Positions 18,123-25,266 of a stretch of 34,184 bases of DNA are shown here, one piece after another (within the stretch, counting starts at the first letter, position 1; each line of letters opens with the position of its first letter). The translations under genes and the position numbers were made by a program. The notes below the pieces were generated by a model. The model did no database searches and was not told where the DNA came from. It saw nothing but the letters and a program-made list of their open reading frames with translations. This DNA comes from Anaerolineae bacterium. GTDB taxonomy: Bacteria; Chloroflexota; Anaerolineae; B4-G1; SLSP01. Where the stretch lies: assembly GCA_026991395.1 (NCBI GenBank), contig JALXBP010000084.1, positions 20,221-54,404 of the forward strand, read 5' to 3'.

Positions 18123-18718
18123 CGCCCCACCAAAAACCCTAACTCCATATTGAGAGATTGCAGTTGTAAGTCACCCTCTTCCTTGAATAATAGTGTTGTC
18201 ACGCTGCAATTTGAACAAGGTAATAAACGGAACTTATTCAAGTCAAGTCCAAGAACTTGAGCAACTATTAGTCGGATAGTTGTGCGGTGAGAAACGCAAG
18301 CAACACTGCGAACTGATGTTTTCTGAGCAATAAACAGTATTTCATCATATACCTCCAATGCATGTTTCCGTATGCTTTTACCACCTGGGAAAGTCACCTC
18401 CCCTGGTGCAGTATGCCAACGCCGCATCACCTCATCGTCATATGTACGGGGTACTCCCTCATAATTTCCATAATCGAATTCAATTAATCCTTCAGTTATA
18501 ATTATCTCATGTTGTGGGAAAATAATCTTTGCGCTCTCAAGTGCACGGGACAATGGACTCGCAAACACTGCTTCTACAGGGAATTTAGAGAAAAATTCTC
18601 TAAGTCGATAGCATTGTTCCCTTCCAGTCTGAGATAAAGGAACATCACTCACTCCAGAAAGCAGATTTTTTTGGTTCTGCACACTTTCACCATGCCTAAT
18701 CAAATAAAGGCGCTTCAT
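18119..18718 (-). CDS. Histidine phosphatase superfamily protein, island 1
   Basis: 199 residues from the ATG at 18718; the ORF track starts one codon earlier at a TTG. GGGGG lies nine bases upstream. It has the superfamily signature LIRHGES with catalytic H9, the arginine-containing VFASPLSRALESA, the acid residue region GLIEFDYGNYEG (as in CobC/GpmB-like phosphatases) and the second catalytic histidine in VSHRTT (H144). It would transfer phosphate from a small molecule to H9. It is the first gene behind the island 1 promoter and overlaps the phosphoribosyltransferase gene by four bases. A distant relative occurs in island 2 (29306-29878). The substrate is unknown. Confidence 0.85.
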   Translation of the reverse strand: MKRLYLIRHGESVQNQKNLLSGVSDVPLSQTGREQCYRLREFFSKFPVEAVFASPLSRALESAKIIFPQHEIIITEGLIEFDYGNYEGVPRTYDDEVMRRWHTAPGEVTFPGGKSIRKHALEVYDEILFIAQKTSVRSVACVSHRTTIRLIVAQVLGLDLNKFRLLPCSNCSVTTLLFKEEGDLQLQSLNMELGFLVGR

Positions 18719-18814
18719 CAAATCTTACCCCCGAAATGAATACAGAGAAACCCATACTAGTGCGACGCGTAAGCACCAAGCACCAGAGCGTCACGGATAC
18801 ACACAGAGGCCCAT

Positions 18815-18975
18815 TCCATTATGCAGCATAACTTCTACATAACGCCTTCCCCTTTGAAACCATATGCGACTCCTCCCTTGCCCTTGAAACATCCCGGCTA
18901 CACCTCCATCACCGATGATCCTTCATTACCCTACGCTTCAAGCAAAATATATCCTATCTTGAGAATAGTGTCAAG
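18815..18975 (-). repeat. Island 1 leader, homologous to the island 2 leader
   Basis: Three blocks match the leader at 30907-31021 in the same order. 18933-18975 matches 30979-31021 (37 of 43). The GTTTCAA block near 18884-18897 matches the GTTTCGAA block near 30932-30946. 18815-18832 matches 30907-30924 (15 of 18). The spacing between blocks differs. I see no gene in 18722-18975 on either strand; the listed 65-residue plus ORF has no support. Confidence 0.75.
18946..18974 (-). promoter_or_regulatory. Sigma-70 promoter of accessory island 1
   Basis: On the minus strand TTGACA (18974-18969), a 17-base spacer, TATATT (18951-18946). It is about 230 bases upstream of the first gene, leaving a long leader. 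It is nearly identical to the island 2 promoter. Confidence 0.8.
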
Positions 18976-19070
18976 AACGAGATACGTGCCCACCAATCCG
19001 GGGAACGGCTCAGCCTGAGAGGGCAGAGGAAGGTGTCGCCGAGGTGCAGGCATTGGAGGATTCATTGACC

Positions 19071-19102
19071 GAGGACGGGCACCATAGCGGCAACCCGTCC
19101 TC
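19071..19102. terminator. GC-rich hairpin between greA and island 1
   Basis: GAGGACGGG / CCCGTCCTC, 9 bp with a 14-base loop. There is no T tract on either side, so whether it terminates greA transcription is uncertain. Confidence 0.4.
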
Positions 19103-19142
19103 CGGCGATGGATCGAATCAGTCGGCGAGGTGATAGCTCACG

Positions 19143-19160
19143 AGGGGCGTCAGCCCCCTC
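19143..19160 (-). terminator. Hairpin directly after greA
   Basis: GAGGGGC / GCCCCCTC pair with one bulged base and a GTCA loop, starting right after the TGA of greA. It lacks a T tract. Confidence 0.4.
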
Positions 19161-19637
19161 TCATCTCACCTCGAGGATGCGGAATCGGAGCACGCCTATC
19201 GGCGCGTGGTATTCGACGATCTCCCCTTCGCGATGACCGAGGAGCGCTTTGCCCAACGGCGATTCGTAGGAGATCTTCCCCTTGCTCGGCTCGGCCTCCG
19301 TCGGGCCGACGATGACGTACTCCTCGACCTCGCTCTCGTCCATCCCCTCCTCCAGCAGCCGGACACGCGACCCCATATCGATGCGGCCGTTGCCCCGTGG
19401 CTTGCGGATGATCTGCGCATTGCGGATCATCGCCTGCAACTGCTGGATGCGGCCTTCGAGGAAGCCCTGCTCCTCCTTCGCCGCGATGTAGTCCGCGTTC
19501 TCGGAAAGATCGCCCTGCTTGATGGCCGCATGCAGCCGCCTGGCCAGCGCCGGGCGCTTGACGTTGATCAGTTCATCCAGTTCGGCCTTCAGGGCCTCCA
19601 AGCCCTCCTCGGTCAGATAGACAGGCTTGTCGTTCAT
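19161..19637 (-). CDS. greA: Transcription elongation factor GreA
   Basis: 158 residues from the ATG at 19637, which follows GGAGGAGGTGAAG; the longer listed ORF runs back through the promoter. GreA enters the RNA polymerase secondary channel and stimulates cleavage of backtracked RNA. The N-terminal coiled coil carries the acidic tip KQGDLSENADY (D43, E46). The C-terminal FKBP-like domain includes GSRVRLLE, ISYESPLGKALLG and the terminal FRILEV. Length matches the family (about 157). It is a single gene with its own promoter, divergent from the site-2 protease operon. Confidence 0.96.
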   Translation of the reverse strand: MNDKPVYLTEEGLEALKAELDELINVKRPALARRLHAAIKQGDLSENADYIAAKEEQGFLEGRIQQLQAMIRNAQIIRKPRGNGRIDMGSRVRLLEEGMDESEVEEYVIVGPTEAEPSKGKISYESPLGKALLGHREGEIVEYHAPIGVLRFRILEVR

Positions 19638-19664
19638 CTTCACCTCCTCCGCTATTGCTGGCCT

Positions 19665-19692
19665 ATTGTAACACGGATGAGATGCGGGACAA
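19665..19692 (-). promoter_or_regulatory. Promoter of greA
   Basis: On the minus strand TTGTCC (19692-19687), a 16-base spacer and TACAAT (19670-19665), about 30 bases upstream of the start codon. Confidence 0.65.
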
Positions 19693-19747
19693 TCCTCGTT
19701 GCCCGCGCCGGGTACAGGAACGGCCTTCCCGCCTCCAGCGTCCATAG

Positions 19748-19753
19748 TATAAT
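19748..19753 (+). promoter_or_regulatory. Probable -10 box of the site-2 protease operon
   Basis: A perfect TATAAT about 90 bases upstream of the GTG start. No good -35 is visible at 16-18 bases, so this is weakly supported. Confidence 0.4.
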
Positions 19754-19841
19754 GACGCCGACGGCGAATCGTCACGTCGTATATCCAGGCAACGAAGGCG
19801 GTTGGCCGGGCCAACCGCTCGCTCGAACAAGGGAGGTCTGC

Positions 19842-21044
19842 GTGTCCACCTTACTGGCCCATCTCAATCCGGCTCTCGGTGCATTGCTCAGTTTCCTGCT
19901 GGGCCTGGTGCCGCTCATCGCCCTGCACGAGGCAGGGCATATGCTGATTGCGAAGAAAGTCGGCGTCTGGGTGCGCGAGTTCGGCATCGGATTGCCGCCG
20001 CGCATCACCACCCTCTTCCACTGGAACGAGACGGCCTTCACACTCAACTGGATTCCGCTGGGCGGCTTTGCGCGGATGGAGGGAGAGGAAGAAATCCTCG
20101 CCGACGAGCAGACGAAGGAAAAGGAAGCCCGGCGGCGCGCCACCCTCCCGCCGGAGGAGCAGGCCAGGCTGGCCGCAGAAGACGAGGAGCGCCGCAAGCA
20201 CAGCCTCTACGCGCAGCCTCCTGCCAAGCGCATCCTCATCTACCTCGGCGGGCCGATGATGAACCTCCTGCTCGGCTGGCTGCTCGCCATCCTCCTCTTC
20301 GCCAGCGGGACGCCGGTTATCGACAAGGGCGTCGTCTATGTCGAGATGGTCTCCCCCGGCTCACCCGCCGAGGCCGTCGGCCTGCAGGCCGGCGATCTCA
20401 TCCTCGAGGCCGCAGGAGAACCGCTGGAGAGCGTGGAAGCCTGCATCGAGGTCATCCATCGGCACGCCGGAGAGCCGCTCCCGCTGGAGATTCAGCGCGG
20501 CGAAACAACCTTCGTCGTCACGCCCACGCTGCGCACCGAAGCGCCCAAGGGCCAGGGCATCCTCGGCGTCGCCATCAGCGAGATGCCGCTGGCATCGCAC
20601 ATCGAACGGATGCCGCTCGGCCAGGCCATCGTCACTGGCAGCCGCTACTTCGGCGGGCTGGTCGTGGGGCTGATGATGCTCCCCGTCAACCTGGTGCGCG
20701 GCCTCTTCCCGGCCAGCGCCGCCCGCCCGATCAGCGTCATCAACATCAGCCGCATCACCTACCAGAGCGTGCAAGCCAGCGTCGATGTCGGGGCGCTCTA
20801 CCCCATCCTCAGCCTGCTGGTGATGCTCAACGTCAGCCTGGGCCTCTTCAACCTCCTCCCCATCCCCGCGCTGGACGGCGGGCGCATCCTGCTCACGCTC
20901 GTCGAGATGGTCAGCCGCAAACCGCTGACCCCGCGGCAGCAGGAACGGGTCCACCAGGTGGCGATGTTCTTCCTCCTCCTCTTCTTCCTGGGAACCCTCG
21001 TCCTCGACCTGCTCTACCCCGTCAATCTGCCGGGTGCTCCCTGA
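19842..21044 (+). CDS. Site-2 protease family zinc metalloprotease (RseP-like, M50)
   Basis: 400 residues. The start is GTG at 19842, preceded by GGGAGG; the listed ORF start is far upstream inside greA. It is an intramembrane protease with HEAGH (H29, E30, H33) in the first transmembrane helix and the third-ligand motif LLPIPALDGGRIL near residue 340. A charged insertion (residues about 85-125, rich in Glu/Arg), a transmembrane helix with GPMMNLLLG, and one PDZ domain (about 160-250, SPAEAVGLQAGDLILEAAG) lie between. The C-terminus is hydrophobic. Family members cut anti-sigma factors or signal-peptide remnants. It heads a plus-strand operon with a HEAT protein, an MA-like peptidase and a glycosyltransferase; no anti-sigma factor is in view. 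Confidence 0.9.
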   Translation: MSTLLAHLNPALGALLSFLLGLVPLIALHEAGHMLIAKKVGVWVREFGIGLPPRITTLFHWNETAFTLNWIPLGGFARMEGEEEILADEQTKEKEARRRATLPPEEQARLAAEDEERRKHSLYAQPPAKRILIYLGGPMMNLLLGWLLAILLFASGTPVIDKGVVYVEMVSPGSPAEAVGLQAGDLILEAAGEPLESVEACIEVIHRHAGEPLPLEIQRGETTFVVTPTLRTEAPKGQGILGVAISEMPLASHIERMPLGQAIVTGSRYFGGLVVGLMMLPVNLVRGLFPASAARPISVINISRITYQSVQASVDVGALYPILSLLVMLNVSLGLFNLLPIPALDGGRILLTLVEMVSRKPLTPRQQERVHQVAMFFLLLFFLGTLVLDLLYPVNLPGAP

Positions 21045-21065
21045 GGCGCGGCAGGAGGGTTCGCT

Positions 21066-22049
21066 ATGGACGAGAGGAAACGCGAGCGCCTGGAACGGCT
21101 CTGGCACGCCCTGGAGCGGGGCGAGATGCCTTACGAAGGCGACATCACCGCGCTCAGCGATCTCTCCGGCGAGGCGCTGGCACGGACGGCGCGGCTCTGG
21201 CGCGAGGCACCGGAGCAGGTGCGCCGCCATCTGGCCCACCAACTGGCCGTCATCACCCCCTTCACGCCGGAGTACAGCTTCCTCGACCTCTTCCGGATGA
21301 TGCTCGACGACCCCGACCCCCGCGTCGTCGAGGCGGCGCTGCGCGGCTTGGCGGATGAGGAAGCCGACGATTACCGGCTCGTCGAACCGCTCGTCAAGCT
21401 CCTGCGCGGCCACACCGCCGAGGCGGTACGCGCCGCCGCCGCCCGCACGCTCGCCTACCTGATGGCGATGGGCCTGGAGGGGAAGCTGCCCGAAGCACGC
21501 TACCATCAGGCAGAAGAGGCGCTCCTGGCCGCCCACCGCGATGCCGGGGAGAGCGTCGAAGTGCGGCGTCGCGCCCTGGAAGCCGTCGCCGTCGCGGGCG
21601 GCGATGTGATCGCGGCGCTGATCGAGCGCGCCTACCGCGCGGAGGAACCGGCGATGCGCATCAGCGCGCTCTACGCGATGGGCGCGCACGGCGACAAACA
21701 GCGCTGGCAGCGTCCGGTGATGCGTGCCCTCTACAGCAGCGATCCGGAGGTGCGCTACGAGGCCGCCGTCGCCAGCGGCAAGCTCGACCTCGACGAGGCG
21801 GTGCCGGCCCTCCTCGATCTGACGGATGACGTGGACGAGGAGGTGCGCCAGGCAGCCATCCTCGCCCTCGGTACGATCGCCAGCAGCGAGGCCATCCGCG
21901 AACGGCTCCTCACCCTCCTCGACGACGAGAGCGAGGTCATCCGCGAGGTGGCGGAGGAGGCGCTGGCCCTCTTCGAGACCTTCCACCCCGATGCCGAGCG
22001 GTTGAAGCGGCTGGCCGAGTGGCTTCCCCCCGACAAGGAGCAAGGATAA
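21066..22049 (+). CDS. HEAT-repeat protein
   Basis: 327 residues; the ATG follows AGGAGGG. The sequence is a chain of helical pairs with HEAT/PBS-lyase-type units, for example DPDPRVVEAALRGLAD, DPEVRYEAAVASGKL, DVDEEVRQAAILALGT and DESEVIREVAEEALALF. It should form a curved scaffold for protein binding. It has no signal peptide, so it is probably cytoplasmic. It lies 21 bases after the site-2 protease gene and one base before the MA-like peptidase gene, so it is cotranscribed. The partner is unknown. Confidence 0.9.
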   Translation: MDERKRERLERLWHALERGEMPYEGDITALSDLSGEALARTARLWREAPEQVRRHLAHQLAVITPFTPEYSFLDLFRMMLDDPDPRVVEAALRGLADEEADDYRLVEPLVKLLRGHTAEAVRAAAARTLAYLMAMGLEGKLPEARYHQAEEALLAAHRDAGESVEVRRRALEAVAVAGGDVIAALIERAYRAEEPAMRISALYAMGAHGDKQRWQRPVMRALYSSDPEVRYEAAVASGKLDLDEAVPALLDLTDDVDEEVRQAAILALGTIASSEAIRERLLTLLDDESEVIREVAEEALALFETFHPDAERLKRLAEWLPPDKEQG

Positions 22050-22050
22050 G

Positions 22051-23262
22051 GTGAAACACATTCGTCTCTTCCTGCTGGCCAGTGCGCTCCTGCTCATCCT
22101 CCTGCCCCTTCGCGCCCCGCCCGCCGCCGCCGGAGGCGCAGTCACGACCTACAACTACACCTTCGCCCAGCAGGCGACCTTCACCTTCATTCTCCCGCCC
22201 GGGGAGGCCGCCCGCGAGGTGCAACTCTACCTGCGCATCGACGATCGGCCGATCGAGATGCACAACGTCCCCATCGAGGAGGGGCGGGCCGTCTACCGGC
22301 GCGACCTGCGCACCCACCCCTTCCCGCCCTTCGCCCCCATCACCTTCTGGTGGAGCTATCCTCTGGCCGGTTCGCCCCAGCAGACGGAGGAGCACTACTT
22401 CCTGTACGAGGACAACCGCTTCAACTGGCACGAGATCGGGAAGGACGGCATCACCGTCAAGTGGGTGGAAGGCGACGAAGCGCTGATGCTCAACGCCCTC
22501 GACATCGCCATCGAGGCACGGGAGACGATCGGGGTCCAACTCCAGTACTCCGCCGTCGAGCCGATGACGCTCTACATCTACCCAAGCCAGGCCGATCTCC
22601 AACTGGCCTTGCTGCTCAGCGGCGAAAGCTGGGTCGGCGGCGAGGCCCGCCCCGAAGTCGGCGTCATTCTCCTGGCCATCCCCCCCACGGAGGAGGCCGC
22701 CCTGCAGATGCAGCGCGACATTCCCCACGAGATGACCCATATGCTCCTCTACCGGCGGCTGGGCGAGAGCGGCTATCACAACCTGCCGGCCTGGCTCAAC
22801 GAGGGGCTGGCAACGCGCTTCGAGCAGCGCCACGATGCCAGTTACGCCGTCGCGCTGGAAAAGGCTCTCTCCGGCGAGACCATCATCCCGCTGAAGACGC
22901 TGTGCCGTCCCTTCTACGACCTGCCCGATGAGCGTGTCCTCCTCGCCTACGCCGAAAGCTACAGCGTCGTAACCTACATCCAGCAGCGTTACGGCTGGTC
23001 GGCCATCCGCGGCCTGCTGAGCGCCTATCAGGACGGGCTGGACTGCTCCAGCGGGGTGCAGCAAGTCCTGGGGAAGGGGATCGGGGAGGTGGAGCGCGAG
23101 TGGCTGACGTGGCTGGGCAACACGCAGGGCGAGGGGGAAAGCGGCGGCACGGCCATCCTCCTGCGCCTCTTCGCCCAGCAACTGGCCCCCTGGCTGCTCC
23201 TGCTGGCGGCACTCAGCACGCCACTCCTCCTCACGCTCCTCGTCCATCCGAAAGGGAGATAG
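22051..23262 (+). CDS. Secreted MA-like metallopeptidase with C-terminal membrane anchor
   Basis: 403 residues. The start is GTG at 22051, one base after the HEAT stop, with AAGGAG upstream. There is a signal peptide of about 27 residues (MKHIRLFLLASALLLILLPL). A beta-rich N-terminal domain (about 30-150) precedes a peptidase MA/gluzincin domain with HEMTH (H226, E227, H230) and LNEGLA, where E251 would be the third zinc ligand. A C-terminal transmembrane helix (PWLLLLAALSTPLLLTLLV) with a short basic tail would hold it on the outer face of the membrane. The substrate is unknown. It is cotranscribed with the site-2 protease, so a proteolytic cascade at the membrane is possible (inference). 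Confidence 0.85.
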   Translation: MKHIRLFLLASALLLILLPLRAPPAAAGGAVTTYNYTFAQQATFTFILPPGEAAREVQLYLRIDDRPIEMHNVPIEEGRAVYRRDLRTHPFPPFAPITFWWSYPLAGSPQQTEEHYFLYEDNRFNWHEIGKDGITVKWVEGDEALMLNALDIAIEARETIGVQLQYSAVEPMTLYIYPSQADLQLALLLSGESWVGGEARPEVGVILLAIPPTEEAALQMQRDIPHEMTHMLLYRRLGESGYHNLPAWLNEGLATRFEQRHDASYAVALEKALSGETIIPLKTLCRPFYDLPDERVLLAYAESYSVVTYIQQRYGWSAIRGLLSAYQDGLDCSSGVQQVLGKGIGEVEREWLTWLGNTQGEGESGGTAILLRLFAQQLAPWLLLLAALSTPLLLTLLVHPKGR

Positions 23263-23269
23263 GCCGGCC

Positions 23270-25150
23270 GTGGCCGCCAGGCAGCGCCGCCGCACCTTCG
23301 CGCCGCTCATCCTCATCCTCTGGGGAGCGATGGTGCTCCGCTTCTACCACCTGGGCTTGCAGTCGTTCTGGAACGACGAGGGCAACGCGGCCCGCCTGGC
23401 GGAGCGGAGCCTCGCCCTCATCGTCAAGGGGGCGGCGATGGACATCCACCCTCCCGGCTACTACCTCCTGCTCCACTTCTGGCAACTCGGCGCGGGGAGG
23501 ACAGAGTTCGCGCTGCGGGCCTTTTCCGCGCTGTGCAGTCTGCTCACCGTGGCCGTCGTCGCCGCGCTGGGGCGCAGCGTGGGCGGGCGGCGCGCAGTTG
23601 CGACCGCGGCGATCCTGATGGCTTGGCACCCGCTGGCCGTGTACTACGCGCAGGAGGCGCGAATGTACGCGCTGCTCGGTCTCCTGGCCGCGCTGACGCT
23701 CTGGGCGGGAGAGCGCCTCCGCTCGCGAGGCGACCGCTCCACGGCGGTGATGCTGGCCGCGCTGCTGACCGCGGGGCTTTACACGCACTACGCCTACCTC
23801 TTCGCGATAGCGGCGCTGAACGGCGCGGCCATCATCGAGGCCCTGCGGCGCAGCACGAGGCGGCCCTTCCCCCGCCGCCTCTGGCTCGCCGCGAACGGCT
23901 TCGCCGCGCTGGCCTTCCTCCCCTGGCTGCCCCACCTGCGCAAGCTGACCACGTGGAAGCCGCCCGACCTGGCCCAGACCGGGGCCTTCACCCACCTGTG
24001 GACGGCGCTCCTCGTCGGCACCACGCATCCCGCGCCGCCCGCGTGGCTCCTTTGGCCTGCCCTGGCGCTCCTCCTCTGGGGCACAGTGCGCGGGATGGGC
24101 CGACGGCCCTTCCTGACCACGGCGGCGCTCCTCCTCGTCCTCCTGCCGCCGCTCCTCTTCCTCGCCACCGGAAGCTACCGCCCGGCCTACCTGAAGTTCC
24201 TGCTCGTCTCGCTCCCCGCGCTGACGGTACTCATCGCCGCCGCGACGGCGGTCAGGACGAGGTGGGCATCGTGGCTCGCCTGCCTCCTCCTGGTCGCGCT
24301 GTTCATCCCCCAAGAGACGGCGCTGGACCATCTCTATCACGACCCCGCCTATCGCCGCACCGACTACCGCGGCATAGCCGCCCTCATCGCCGCCGAGGGA
24401 CGGCCCGGCGATGCCGTCGTGTTGGACGCGCCCAATCAGTGGGAGGTCTTCACCTACTACTACCGCGGCCCGCTGGAGGTCTTCCCCGCGCCCTACCACC
24501 CAGATCCGGCGGAGGCGCAGGCTTGGCTCGCCACGCTCCTCGACGGGCATGAGCGGCTCTTCGTCCTCTACTGGGGAGAGCGGGAGGCCGATCCCCAAGG
24601 CTACATCGAGCGCGGCCTGGCCGAGCGGAGCTACAAGGCGGGGGAAAGCTGGATCGGCGAGGTGCGCCTGGCCCGCTACGGCGTCGCGCCGCTGCCGGAG
24701 GAGCCGACCCGTCCGCTGGAGGCGACCTTCGGCTCCGCCATCCGCCTGGAGGGCACGGCCATCGGCGGCGAATGCTTCCGCGGCGGGGAGATCATCCCCA
24801 TCTCCCTCTTCTGGCGGGCGACGGCGAAACCGGCGACACGCTACAAGCTCTTCGTCCACCTCCTGGACGCGGCGGGGAACCTCGTCGCCCAGTACGACGG
24901 CGAACCGGTCGGCGGCTTCCGACCGACGGATGGCTGGGAGCCGGAGGAGCGTCTCATCGATCGCTGCGGCCTTCTCCTCCCCGCCTCGCTCCCCCCCGGA
25001 CGGTACCGTCTGCGCCTGGGCCTCTACGACGCCGCGGGGACACGGCTCCCCGTCCGCAGCGGGGGTGAGGTGGACGACGGCGTGCTATTCGCGACTTTGG
25101 AGCTTCCCTGTCACGACGCCCAGGGGGTGAGCAGCCGAGCCGGGCAGTGA
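23270..25150 (+). CDS. GT39/PMT-like membrane glycosyltransferase
   Basis: 626 residues from GTG at 23270 (AAAGGGAG upstream, eight bases after the previous stop). It is polytopic, with about ten to twelve transmembrane segments in residues 10-350. The first loop carries FWNDEGNAARLAE and DIHPPGYYLLLHFW, the acidic and PPGY motifs of polyprenyl-phosphate-sugar-dependent glycosyltransferases (GT39/GT83/ArnT-like). It would glycosylate protein or lipid on the outer face. The C-terminal 200 residues form a beta-rich extracellular domain. The last residues and the stop codon are encoded by the first 23 bases of a repeat shared with 27648-27696, so the original C-terminus has probably been altered by an insertion or recombination event. 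Confidence 0.87.
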   Translation: MAARQRRRTFAPLILILWGAMVLRFYHLGLQSFWNDEGNAARLAERSLALIVKGAAMDIHPPGYYLLLHFWQLGAGRTEFALRAFSALCSLLTVAVVAALGRSVGGRRAVATAAILMAWHPLAVYYAQEARMYALLGLLAALTLWAGERLRSRGDRSTAVMLAALLTAGLYTHYAYLFAIAALNGAAIIEALRRSTRRPFPRRLWLAANGFAALAFLPWLPHLRKLTTWKPPDLAQTGAFTHLWTALLVGTTHPAPPAWLLWPALALLLWGTVRGMGRRPFLTTAALLLVLLPPLLFLATGSYRPAYLKFLLVSLPALTVLIAAATAVRTRWASWLACLLLVALFIPQETALDHLYHDPAYRRTDYRGIAALIAAEGRPGDAVVLDAPNQWEVFTYYYRGPLEVFPAPYHPDPAEAQAWLATLLDGHERLFVLYWGEREADPQGYIERGLAERSYKAGESWIGEVRLARYGVAPLPEEPTRPLEATFGSAIRLEGTAIGGECFRGGEIIPISLFWRATAKPATRYKLFVHLLDAAGNLVAQYDGEPVGGFRPTDGWEPEERLIDRCGLLLPASLPPGRYRLRLGLYDAAGTRLPVRSGGEVDDGVLFATLELPCHDAQGVSSRAGQ

Positions 25151-25176
25151 GCGGAGCGAAGGTGTTGGCTCAAGGG
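25128..25176 (-). repeat. Cassette-border repeat A
   Basis: It matches 27648-27696 in 44 of 49 bases, in direct orientation. Copies A and B flank the metalloprotease gene. Copy A supplies the end of the GT39 coding sequence and lacks the GTTGG end seen in copy B. Confidence 0.8.
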
Positions 25177-25266
25177 AAGAGCAGCGTGTCGGCTGGAAGC
25201 GCTTGTCGGGCAACGCTCTCGACTACACGAGCCAAGCATATCGCAGCGTACTACCTTTAAAACGAA

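Noticed and set aside
20361-22145. 594-residue minus-strand ORF opposite the site-2 protease and HEAT genes
   Set aside because: Shadow frame; the plus-strand genes have clear motifs and operon spacing.
23231-24859. 542-residue minus-strand ORF opposite the glycosyltransferase
   Set aside because: Shadow with Arg/Glu/Gly-rich translation; the plus-strand frame encodes a clear polytopic membrane protein.
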